Positions 36,976 to 45,538 of a stretch of 46,568 nucleotides of DNA are shown piece by piece; positions within the stretch are counted from its first letter, which is position 1, and each line of letters begins with the position of its first letter. The position numbers and the translations under genes were made by a program. The notes beneath the pieces were generated by a model. The model saw only the letters and a list, made by a program, of their open reading frames with translations. It did no database searches and was not told the origin of the DNA. Origin of the DNA: Armatimonadaceae bacterium (GTDB taxonomy: Bacteria > Armatimonadota > Armatimonadia > Armatimonadales > Armatimonadaceae); assembly GCA_030447685.1 (NCBI GenBank), contig JAUJOK010000003.1:1-46568 (forward strand). Direction: 5' to 3'.

Positions 36976-39644
36976 CCTGCGCCTCCTTTTTCAAGTGCAT
37001 AGAGAACCGCCTGTTCCGGCGGCATAATACGGCCCTCAGCCCAGGCGGAGGCAAAGGCTTGCTCGCCGAGGGCAGAGCGGACGGCCTTCATCGGCTCCTC
37101 ATGGGCGGCGCGGGCGACGGTGGGCAGGGGCATTCCAATAGCTTCCCGAAGGCTCTCCGCAGCTCCATACAGACGCGCCGCGCGCTCCGCCGCCTGCCGC
37201 TCGACGGCGGTAAGGCTGGCGAAAGCCTCCAGGCCCTGGGCGATACCGCGTCGGTCACCCGCCTGGACGAACCGGCGCAGGCTATCTTGATAGCGGGAAC
37301 GCGCCCGGTCGAAGTCACCGGTCTGGCGCGCCACATCCCCCAGGTTTAATAGCGTGCGCCTGACGCCGTTTTGGCCGTTGGGGTGGTCTCGCCAAATCGC
37401 CAGCGCCTCTTCATAGTAAGAGCGCGCCCGGTTGAAGTCGCCCTCAAAGTGGGCGACGAGACCCAGGCTGTAGAGCGCGTTTCCGATGCCCAGCGTGTCC
37501 CCGCTCGCCTGAGAGGCGCGCAGAGCCTCCTGGTTATGCCCGCGCGCTGCGGCAAAGTCCCCCCGATACATTGCCGCGTACCCCAGGTCGTTGAGGGATT
37601 GGGCAGCAGCCACCGGGTCGCCCCGCTCTCGGCTGAGACGCAGAGCCTCCTCAAAAAGCGCGCGCGCGGCCTGGAAGTCGCCCTGGCGGTCCGCCAGGTG
37701 CCCCGCATTGTGCAACGCTATATGCCCTAACTGCACCGCCGCTGGCGTCGCCGCCGATTCTTTGACGCGCGACAGGACACGTGCGCACACCTCGCGCCCC
37801 TCGCTGATATTGCCCCGCATCTGCCAGAACAGGGACAGCGTGGACACCAGTTGCAGCGCCGCATCCAGCCCGTCCTCGCCCGCCAGACTCGCTTCCAGGG
37901 CCGCCCGCAGGTTCGGATATTCCGGCTCCGCCTCGCCCCACCAGCGGTGGGACTCCGGGCCTCTCAACAAGGAATCCATCCGCCTGGCATACGCGGCGAA
38001 CCAATCGCGGTGCCACCCGCGTACCGTCTCACTCTCGCCCGACTCTATGAGTCGGTCGCGGGCGTACTGGCGCACCGTCTCCAGCAGCCGATAGCGCGCC
38101 GCGCCTTCGTGCTCCTCATAAGTGACCAGCGATTTGTCCACCAGGGCGCTCAGGAGGTCCAGCACCTCCCACGGTTCGACAGCGGTGGCCTCCCGCGCGC
38201 AGACGGCTTCGGCAGCCTCCAGCGTCCCGCCTCCGGCAAAGACCGACAGGCGGCGCAGCAGAACGCGCTCCCGCTCGTCTAAGAGGTCGTAGCTCCAGTC
38301 AATCAGCGCCCGCAGGGTCTGGTGCCGGGGAAGGGACGTTCGGCTGCCGCCGGTGAGCAGCCGGAACCGGTCGTCGAGGTGGGCGGCAATCTGTTCGACG
38401 GGCAGGGCGCGGACGCGCGCCGCCGCCAGCTCAATGGCAAGCGGGATGCCGTCCAGCCGGTGGCAGACCTGGGCCAGCGCCGGCGCGTTCTGGTTGGTGA
38501 CAGCAAAGGACGACTGGGCCAGAACCGCCCGGTCAATGAAGAGCCGGACGGCCTCGTACTGGGTCAGGCTCTCCAGGCCGGGGGGCAGATGGCGGGGGTC
38601 GGGCAGCGACAGGCTGGGCACGCGGTAGGTCTGCTCCCCGGCGACGTTCAGCGCCTCACGAGACGTTGCCAGCAGCTTCGTGTGGGGACAGGCGCGCAGC
38701 AGGCTGTCGGCAAGCGTGGCGCAGGTGGGAAGAACGTGCTCGCAGTTGTCCAGCACGAGGAAGAGACGCCGGGGCTTCAGGAACTCTATCAGCGTCTGTG
38801 TCAGCGTCTTCCCCGGTTCCTCCCGCACGCCCAGCGCCGAGGCGACCGCCTGGGGCACGAGCAACGGGTCGGATAGCGAAGCCAGCTCCGCCAGCCAGAC
38901 GCCATCCGGACACTGCTCCAGCACGTCGGCGGCGACCTGAAGGGCGAGGCGCGTCTTGCCCGAGCCGCCGGAGCCAGTCAGGGTCAGCAGGCGCGCCTCC
39001 GACAGAAGCCGCTTAATCTGCCCCATCTCCTTCTCGCGCCCGATGAAGCTGGTGAGCTGCTGGGGCAGGTTGTTGGGCAGCGTGTCCAGCGATTTGAGCG
39101 GCGGGAAGTCATCGGGCAGGGCCGGGTGGCAGAGATGGAAGACCTGCTCCGGTCGCTGCAAATCCCGCAGCCGGTGCCGTCCCAGGTCGCGCAGGCTCGC
39201 CCACGGCGGCAGCGCGTCGCGCGCCAATTCCTGCGTCGGCGCGGAGACCAGCACCTGCCCGCCGTGAGCAACGGCGCGAAGTCGGGCGCACCGGTTGACG
39301 GCGTTGCCGTAGTAGTCCCCATCGCGCAGTCCTGCCTCGCCGGTATGGAGCGCCATGCGCACCCGAAGAGACATCTCATCGGGCCACGGCTCTTGCGTGA
39401 GGACTTGCTGAAGGGAGCAGGCGCAGGCGACGGCGTCGGTGGCGCGGGCAAAGACTGCGAACAGACTGTCGCCCTCCCCCCGGCTTTTGACCAGCGTGCC
39501 CTCATGCCGCTCGATGGCGGAGGCCGCGAGAGCATCGTGGCGGGCGAGGGCAGCCCGCATCACCTCCGGGTGCTCTTCCCAGAGCCTGGTGCTGTCTTCG
39601 ATATCGGTGAAAAGAAAGGTAACGGTTCCGGTTGGCAAGGACAT
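36972..39644 (-). CDS. Class III cyclase-STAND ATPase-TPR regulator
   Basis: An 890-residue three-part protein. Residues 1-170 are a class III cyclase domain with both metal-binding Asp sites (FLFTDIEDSTRLW and SRGEGDSLFAVF) and the N-x3-R pair in YGNAVNRCARL, so it could be active. An NB-ARC/STAND ATPase follows with P-loop LTGSGGSGKTRLALQV near 226, Walker B LFLVLDNCEHVL near 297 and LLATSREAL. From about 580 to 830 there are TPR repeats (ARSYYEEALAIWRDH and similar). GGAGG precedes the ATG. The promoter carries SARP-style direct repeats. It is co-translated with the GAF kinase. Confidence 0.9.
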   Translation of the reverse strand: MSLPTGTVTFLFTDIEDSTRLWEEHPEVMRAALARHDALAASAIERHEGTLVKSRGEGDSLFAVFARATDAVACACSLQQVLTQEPWPDEMSLRVRMALHTGEAGLRDGDYYGNAVNRCARLRAVAHGGQVLVSAPTQELARDALPPWASLRDLGRHRLRDLQRPEQVFHLCHPALPDDFPPLKSLDTLPNNLPQQLTSFIGREKEMGQIKRLLSEARLLTLTGSGGSGKTRLALQVAADVLEQCPDGVWLAELASLSDPLLVPQAVASALGVREEPGKTLTQTLIEFLKPRRLFLVLDNCEHVLPTCATLADSLLRACPHTKLLATSREALNVAGEQTYRVPSLSLPDPRHLPPGLESLTQYEAVRLFIDRAVLAQSSFAVTNQNAPALAQVCHRLDGIPLAIELAAARVRALPVEQIAAHLDDRFRLLTGGSRTSLPRHQTLRALIDWSYDLLDERERVLLRRLSVFAGGGTLEAAEAVCAREATAVEPWEVLDLLSALVDKSLVTYEEHEGAARYRLLETVRQYARDRLIESGESETVRGWHRDWFAAYARRMDSLLRGPESHRWWGEAEPEYPNLRAALEASLAGEDGLDAALQLVSTLSLFWQMRGNISEGREVCARVLSRVKESAATPAAVQLGHIALHNAGHLADRQGDFQAARALFEEALRLSRERGDPVAAAQSLNDLGYAAMYRGDFAAARGHNQEALRASQASGDTLGIGNALYSLGLVAHFEGDFNRARSYYEEALAIWRDHPNGQNGVRRTLLNLGDVARQTGDFDRARSRYQDSLRRFVQAGDRRGIAQGLEAFASLTAVERQAAERAARLYGAAESLREAIGMPLPTVARAAHEEPMKAVRSALGEQAFASAWAEGRIMPPEQAVLYALEKGGAG

Positions 39645-39674
39645 GACGGACCTCCGGAGTGATGGCTAAGAGTT

Positions 39675-39707
39675 ATTGTGCTGAGCCACCGTGAAAGCAG
39701 CGTGAAA
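39675..39707 (-). promoter_or_regulatory. SARP-style direct-repeat promoter of the cyclase-STAND gene
   Basis: Read on the minus strand, TTTCACG occurs at 39707-39701 and 39696-39690, an 11-bp period, followed 9 bp later by CACAAT as -10 (39680-39675), 30 bp before the ATG at 39644. The same block stands at 40532-40576. Heptamer direct repeats spaced 11 bp just upstream of -10 are how SARP/AfsR activators bind. Confidence 0.6.
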
Positions 39708-39756
39708 GGAAGCATAAGATCAGGCAGACTTTCTTCGAAAGAGGGGAAGACGGCGC

Positions 39757-39784
39757 AAAAGGCGGGAGGGACAATCCTCCCGCC
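39757..39784 (-). terminator. Intrinsic terminator of the C2-like gene
   Basis: GGCGGGAGG/CCTCCCGCC arms (39761-39769 and 39776-39784) followed, on the minus strand, by TTTTG. It isolates the 39843-40397 gene from the cyclase-STAND promoter. Confidence 0.75.
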
Positions 39785-39842
39785 CCATGCTGCCGGGTCA
39801 GTTCCGCCCTCGGTGAAGCCACTACCCGTACAGACGGTGCGG

Positions 39843-40397
39843 TTAGCTCTTGATGACCCGGTACTGCACCGCATACCGCCAGTCGGAATACCAGCCTCCC
39901 TCCTTGTTGAAGTTCCAAAACTGCACATGCTCGCCGACCGGCAGAGACCCCACCGGAAATTCGGCTCCGAGCTGTCCGAGTTCGTCGTCCTTATCCATGC
40001 TCATGATTTGCCCGACCGCGTTGAGCGCATACGGCAGGATCATCCCCGCCGCAGCCGTGTAGGGATTCGGGATCGCGCCCAGGCCGGCGGAAACAGCCTG
40101 GCCGATTTTCGTGACCATGTCACCGTGTTTCTCCCAATCCTTGTTTGAGTCTTCGTCGAAGGCAATCAGAGCCACCTTAAGAATCCTATCGTCCGGCACC
40201 TGGAAATCGAAGATGGTGCCGCCGCCGACGCCGAACTGCTTGGTTTGCCCGGCGTTGATCGAGATCGGTCGGGTCAGTACGCCGTTACTGTTTTCCCCGT
40301 CGGACACAGCGCCCGTCAGGTAGAACTCGTCGCCGCCGGTGACATCTTCGGTGTCGCTGCAAACGACGCTTTCCAAAACCACTTGAATTCTTGCCAT
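39843..40397 (-). CDS. C2-like beta-sandwich protein with a hydrophobic Gly/Ala-rich insertion, 184 aa
   Basis: The start ATG at 40397 has a strong AAGGAG. Residues 1-85 look like beta strands (ARIQVVLESVVC, GDEFYLTGAVSDG, ILKVALIAFDEDSNKDW), ending in a D-E-D segment of the kind seen in C2 calcium loops. The DKDDELGQLG motif that usually follows closely comes only at about 135, after a hydrophobic Gly/Ala-rich stretch (AVSAGLGAIPNPYTAAAGMI, about 97-133) that could form a helical hairpin. The tail (FNKEGGWYSDWRYAVQYRV) is beta again. I do not know a named family. It lies between two STAND regulators under a SARP-like promoter with a small ORF in its leader. Confidence 0.65.
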   Translation of the reverse strand: MARIQVVLESVVCSDTEDVTGGDEFYLTGAVSDGENSNGVLTRPISINAGQTKQFGVGGGTIFDFQVPDDRILKVALIAFDEDSNKDWEKHGDMVTKIGQAVSAGLGAIPNPYTAAAGMILPYALNAVGQIMSMDKDDELGQLGAEFPVGSLPVGEHVQFWNFNKEGGWYSDWRYAVQYRVIKS

Positions 40398-40411
40398 CTG
40401 AGTCTCCTTGA

Positions 40412-40495
40412 TTACTGAGATGCTATCGCGCCAAGCATGGCGCATGGTGAAGTGAGACCGGCCAACCAGACGGCGTATTTCTTTACCGCCTGCAT
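40412..40495 (-). CDS. Small ORF, 27 aa, in the leader of the C2-like gene
   Basis: ATG at 40495 preceded by AAAGGAG at 8-nt spacing, 27 codons, TAA at 40412-40414. The peptide begins MQAVKKYAVWLAGLTSP and ends CAMLGAIASQ: two lysines then a hydrophobic stretch, like a short membrane peptide or a signal peptide. Its stop is 14 bp before the next ATG, which has its own strong site. It may be a membrane peptide, a leader peptide for translational control, or chance. Confidence 0.45.
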   Translation of the reverse strand: MQAVKKYAVWLAGLTSPCAMLGAIASQ

Positions 40496-40531
40496 GATGA
40501 ACTCTCCTTTCTGGCTGTCTCATCAAGAGTT

Positions 40532-40576
40532 ATTGTACGGAGCCACCGTGAAAGCAGCGTGAAAGAAAGCGTGAAA
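40532..40576 (-). promoter_or_regulatory. SARP-style direct-repeat promoter of the small ORF/C2-like operon
   Basis: On the minus strand TTTCACG occurs three times (40576-40570, 40564-40558 and 40553-40547; periods 12 and 11), then 9 bp, then TACAAT (40537-40532). The block from the repeats through AATAACTCTT matches the cyclase-STAND promoter almost base for base. The expected transcript would start near 40525 and carry the 27-aa ORF. Confidence 0.65.
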
Positions 40577-40621
40577 AAGGGGCGTAGGAGAAAAATGGCC
40601 AAAATGTTCCGGGCGGTGCGC

Positions 40622-40653
40622 AAAAAAAGCAGGCCGGAACCATCCCGGCCTGC
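40622..40653 (-). terminator. Intrinsic terminator of the SARP-STAND gene
   Basis: GCAGGCCGG/CCGGCCTGC arms (40629-40637 and 40645-40653) followed on the minus strand by T7. It lies just downstream of the stop at 40686. Confidence 0.88.
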
Positions 40654-40685
40654 CGTTCTATACATTTCTGCGCCCCGATGTTCGG

Positions 40686-43600
40686 CTACGCCGACGTCTC
40701 CCCGGCTTCCAGGGCGTCGGCAACCGCCTCCTCCAGAGTCATTGCCCGGCGCAGTTCCCAGGCGCGGGCGAAGGCTTCCGCGCCAAGGGCCTCGCGTGCG
40801 TGGGATAGGCCCCGCTCCAAATCCGTGCGCTCGCCGGGTGTCAGCGGCGCGCCGATAGCCTCACGAAGATTGTTGGCCGCCCCGAACAGCCGCGCTGCCT
40901 TCTCACCCTGTCCCCGTGCCGCGCACACGCCGGCTATCCTTTCCAGACACTCGGCAATACGGCGCTTGTCGCGGATTTCCCAGAACAGGGCCAGGCTTTC
41001 GCGGTGGAGAAGATCCGCCTGCGCGCTGTTCCCCTGGTGCAGGGCAATATCTCCCCGTTTACCCAGCGAATAGGCGGTACCCGCTTTGTCGCCGAGCGCC
41101 TGAAACCGTTCCAGGCTCTCCTCATGCAGTAAAGCTGCTCGTACCCAGTCGCCTTGAAGCTGTGCGGCATCCGCCAGGTTGCTGAGAGACACAGCGATCC
41201 CCTGCTCATCCTCAAGCTCCCTTCGCAGAGCGAGGCTTTCCTCATACAGCGCCGCAGCCTGCTCGTATCTTTCCTTATCGCGCGCTATGGAAGCCAACTG
41301 GTTGAGAGCATAAGCGATACCCCACGGGTCATTGATCGCTCGAAATTGCGCCAAACTCTCTTCAAGCGGCTCTGTCGCTCGTTCCTGCTCGCCCTGGCGC
41401 ACCGCGACGGTTCCCGCAAGAGCAAGCGAGAAAGCGATGCCCCACAAATCGTGTTGTTCCCGGTACAGGTTCAGGCTCTCCTCACAAAGCGCTTTCGCTT
41501 CATCGTAGGCGTCCAGCACCCAGGCCAGGGCCGCAGCAGACGAAAGGGCTTTGGCGCGCGTGGATGCAGACACGACTTTCTCCTTTGCCAGCCCTTTCCG
41601 CAGCCATTCCCGTCCTTCGCTCCAGTATCCGCGCACAAGCCAGAACCGCCCTAATGCTCCGGCAAGCCGCAACACCGATTCCGGTTCCCCTTCCGGTCTC
41701 TCCAGAACCGCCCGCAGATTATCGTGCTCCGCTTCCAGCCGCGCAAGCCACAGGGACTGCTCCGCGCCCCGCAGCTTGGGTTCGGCCACTTCGGCCAGTC
41801 CGACAAAGTAGTTTATGTGCCGATGCGCCAGCAGGGCTTGTTCTTCTGCGGACAATTGTTCCGCCGCGTATTCGCGCACGGTGTCGAGCATCCGAAAGCG
41901 CATCTCATCGCCCGATTCCTCGGCAAGTATCAGCGAGCGCTCGCGAAGCTGGGTCAGGTATTCCAGGGCTGATGAGGAGTCACCGGAATTCTGACACACG
42001 GCCTCGGCGGCGGGAAGTGTCCAACCGCCACGGAACACCGACAGGCGCGCGAAAAACTGCTGCTGGGAAGGCGTGAGCAGTTGATAGCTGCTTGCCAGGG
42101 CCGCACGCAGGGACTGATGCCGTGTCGGGAGATCGCGGCGGCGGGAAGTCAAAAGGTCCAGACGCCGATCCAGGTGGGCGAGCATCTGGGCCGGGGTGAG
42201 CGTCTGCGCCCACGCCGAGGCCAGTTCCAGGGCAAGCGGAATACCCTCAAGCCGCGCACACACGGCGGCCACGACCCGCGCGTTGCCTGGCGTAACCTCG
42301 AAGCCGGGCCGAACGGCTTGTGCCCGATCCACGAAAAGCTGCACGCGAGCAAAACCCCAGCAGGTCTTCGGCAGCCGCAATGGCGGGTCCGGCGGCTACC
42401 TGCGCCTGCGGCGTCGGCAGGGGCGCAGGGGCAGCTCACGCTCGCCCTCGACATTCAGGCGCTGCCGTGAGGTAACGAGATAGGTGAGAACCGGGATACG
42501 CGCCAGCAGCCTGCCGAGGAAAAGCGCCCTCCCCTCGGCAAACTGCTCAAAAATTATCCAGCAGGAGCAGGGCGGGAGGCCGTTCCGATAACGCGAGCGC
42601 TATCTGCTCCAGCGGGTCGCCGCCAGGCGCGTCGGGATGCCGTGAATCCTGAGAATGGCGGGGGATGCGCAGCGCGTCGGCGATTGCGCGGGTATGAAGC
42701 GCGCTTCCTGAAGGTCGGCGAGCGCTACAAAGGTGACGCTCCCGCCATACGAGGGAGCAAGCTGCCGGGCCACTTCGACCGCAGAGACGGGTCTTGCCCA
42801 CCTCTCCGGGTCCCGTGATCGTCAACAGGCGGACGTTGACGCCTTTCCTTACCTGGACAGCAGCATCGCCCGCGCCCGCTCCATCTCTTCTTGACGGCCA
42901 AAGAATCGCGTGAGGGTGATGGGCAGACGAGGGGCAGGAGGGGACGCAATGATGCGGGGCATTGCCGGGGACAGTGCGCGACCGGCGGCGGAAATAACCG
43001 GTCGGGTCTGCCGAAGCTGCTCGGCCAGCGCGCGCGTTTCCGGCGGAGGCGCTGCGCCCAGTTCCTCCTGAAAAAGCTGTTCCATCCGGGCATATTGACG
43101 CAGGGCGGCCTCCTTCTGGCCGGCCCCGCAAGCACCCGGATAAGGGCATGCTGGGCATCCGCGTCCAGCGGCTCGGCAATCACCTGCCTCCGTGCGGCGT
43201 CCAGGGCGCGCTCCGACCGGCCCGCCTGTTCCCAGAGAAAAACAAGCTCTTTCAGCGCAGCCCGGTACGCCTCACCCAGGCGCTCCCGTTCCACCGATAT
43301 CCAGTCTTCATAGAAGCCGGGCAGCAGGTCGCCGCCCAACCCTCCACGGCGTCGGCCAGTTTAGACGCCCGTTCCTGGTCGGCAGAGACCTGCGCGGCGT
43401 CTCGAAGAGCCGCCTGAATACGGCGACGTCGGTGGTCACGACGCAGCAGGATCGAGCTGAACGGAGAAGTGGTCGGCGATGAGAACGCGGCCGAGGACGA
43501 CGCGGCGTGCTGGAGCGGTTCCAACTGGCGACGGAGCGACGAAAGCCGGGCGCGCAGGCTGGCGCGGCCTGCTCCGGCTCCGCCTCAGGCCATAGGAGAT

Positions 43601-43750
43601 CGGCAGCATCGCGCGGATGCGCGCTCGGTGGCGGTAGTAGGCCAGGTAGGCCAGCAAGACCCCGGTCTTGTGGGTCTGGAATGAGAGGACGCATTCGCTC
43701 CGCAGCGCATGGAGACCGCCGAGGAGTTGAATACGCCACACTGGGTCCAT
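40686..43750 (-). pseudogene. SARP/AfsR-like regulator (BTAD-STAND-TPR), 5' half heavily frameshifted
   Basis: The ATG at 43750 starts MDPVWRIQLLGGLHAL and FQTHKTGVLLAYLAYYRHRA, the usual winged-helix start of SARP/AfsR-like STAND proteins. The BTAD region is readable in switching frames (HPRDAADLLWPEAEPEQ, LLPGFYEDWISVERERLGE, FLWEQAGRSERALDAARRQV), then FFGRQEEMERARAMLL, a P-loop LTITGPGEVGKTRL and LLLLDNF. At least ten shifts fall between 42380 and 43650. From 42380 to 40686 one frame is intact: ARLEGIPLALELASAWA, then TPR repeats (YEQAAALYEESLALRREL) and a C-terminal EALGAEAFARAWELRRAMT. It could be the activator for the repeats at 39675 and 40532, if functional. Confidence 0.75.
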
Positions 43751-43921
43751 GATTTCCTTCCTCGAATCGCGCCGGGTAATCGTCCTCTAATATCTTTTCC
43801 TTATTCTGGAAGCGAAATCCTTCAGCAGGCGATGAATCCGGCGGGTGTTCTTCCCGCCGCAGGAGTTTGGTATCGGGTGTCGAAGTTGTAACGAAGATCA
43901 GGAAGGCCGAAAAAGGACTCC

Positions 43922-45520
43922 ATGAAGGAAACAGAGTGCGATATATTGATTGTCGGCGGGGGCACGGGCGGCAGCGCGGCGGCGATGGCCGCCGTCAGCC
44001 TCGGCCACCGGGTTATTTTGACCGAAGAAACGGACTGGCTCGGCGGGCAGCTTACCGCGCAGGCGGTGCCGCCGGATGAGCACCCCTGGATCGAGTCCTT
44101 CGGCTGCACGGCGCGCTACCGGGCGTTCCGCAATGGCGTGCGCCGTTTCTATTATAACCATTATCCCCTGAACGCCGCCGCCCGCGCCAACCCGTTTCTC
44201 AATCCCGGCGGCGGCACGGTGTCGCGCCTGTGCCACGAGCCGCGCGTCGCAGTTGCGGTTATCGAGCAGATGCTTGCCTTTGCCCGCGCCGCCGGTCGGC
44301 TGGAGGTGCGCCTGCGGTGCAGGCCCATCGCCGCCGCCGTGGACGGCGACACGGTTCGCGCGGTAACGTTACGCAATCTGGAAACCGGCGACGAGGACAC
44401 GATACAGGCGCGTTACGTTCTGGATGCGACCGAACTGGGCGACCTGCTGCCGCTGGCGGGCGTGGAGTACGTTACCGGCGCGGAAGCGCAGAGCGACACC
44501 GGCGAACCGCATGCCGCGCCCGAAGCGCAGCCGGACAGCGTGCAGGGTTTTACCTGGTGCTTCCCGATGGGCTACGACGAAACCGGCGGCGCTGAGCACA
44601 TCATAGAGAAACCGGCGCAGTATGAGCAGCGATGGCGCGACTACGTGCCGTCGCTGACGCCCCCGTGGACGGGCCGCCTGCTGGACTGGACGATATGCCA
44701 CTATATTACCCACGAGCCGCGCCACAGCGTTTTATTTCCCCACGAGGCCGAGCCGGGAGGGCTGAGCCTGTGGCGCTACCGGCAGATCGTCACCCGTGAC
44801 CATTACGAAGCGGGGGCGATGCCGCGCGAGGTGACGCTGGTAAACTGGCCGCAGAACGACTACTGGGAAGGCAATATCATCGATCAGCCGGACGAGGTTG
44901 TCGCGCGCCGTCTGGAGGAATCGAAGCAGTTGTCGCTCAGCCTGCTCTACTGGATGCAGACGGAAGCGCCGCGCGGGGACGGTGGGCAGGGTTATCCGGG
45001 CCTGCACCTGTGCCCGGACCTCGTGGGCACGGCGGACGGGCTGGCGAAGGCTCCTTATATCCGCGAGTCGCGCCGCATCCGCGCCGTCTTCACCGTCACC
45101 GAGAACCATGTCGGCGCGGAGGCTCGCCCCGGCACGACGCAGGCGGAGCGCTTCCCCGACAGCGTCGGCGTCGGCTGTTACCGTCTCGACCTGCACCCGT
45201 CCACCGGCGGCATCAACTACATCGACATCAGCTCGCTTCCGTTCCAGATTCCGCTGGGCGCGCTGCTGCCGGTGCGCGTGGAGAACCTGCTGCCCGCCTG
45301 CAAGAACCTAGGCGTCACCCACATCACCAACGGCTGTTATCGCCTGCACCCCGTGGAGTGGAATATCGGCGAGGCGGCGGGCCTGCTGGCCGCCTTCTGT
45401 TTGCAGCAGAACCTGCGCCCCCGTCAGGTGCGGGAAGACCCGGCCCGCCTCGCCGACTTCCAATCGCTGCTGCGTCGTCAGGGCGTGGAAACCGACTGGC
45501 CGACACTCCGGCCCGTGTAG
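43922..45520 (+). CDS. FAD-dependent oxidoreductase
   Basis: A 532-residue protein of the FAD-dependent oxidoreductase group often found beside glycoside hydrolases in heterotroph genomes. The dinucleotide fold is CDILIVGGGTGGSAAAMAAV at residues 6-25 with VILTEETDWLGGQLTAQAVP next. Later YVLDATELGDLLPLAGVEY and LPACKNLGVTHITNGCYRLH with IGEAAGLLAAFCL form the FAD-binding close. AAAGGA precedes the ATG. No signal peptide. It is followed 18 bp later by a fucosidase gene, so a role in sugar or glycan breakdown is likely. The 171-bp gap upstream shows nothing clear. Confidence 0.85.
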   Translation: MKETECDILIVGGGTGGSAAAMAAVSLGHRVILTEETDWLGGQLTAQAVPPDEHPWIESFGCTARYRAFRNGVRRFYYNHYPLNAAARANPFLNPGGGTVSRLCHEPRVAVAVIEQMLAFARAAGRLEVRLRCRPIAAAVDGDTVRAVTLRNLETGDEDTIQARYVLDATELGDLLPLAGVEYVTGAEAQSDTGEPHAAPEAQPDSVQGFTWCFPMGYDETGGAEHIIEKPAQYEQRWRDYVPSLTPPWTGRLLDWTICHYITHEPRHSVLFPHEAEPGGLSLWRYRQIVTRDHYEAGAMPREVTLVNWPQNDYWEGNIIDQPDEVVARRLEESKQLSLSLLYWMQTEAPRGDGGQGYPGLHLCPDLVGTADGLAKAPYIRESRRIRAVFTVTENHVGAEARPGTTQAERFPDSVGVGCYRLDLHPSTGGINYIDISSLPFQIPLGALLPVRVENLLPACKNLGVTHITNGCYRLHPVEWNIGEAAGLLAAFCLQQNLRPRQVREDPARLADFQSLLRRQGVETDWPTLRPV

Positions 45521-45538
45521 AAGAAAAGGAACAAAGCC

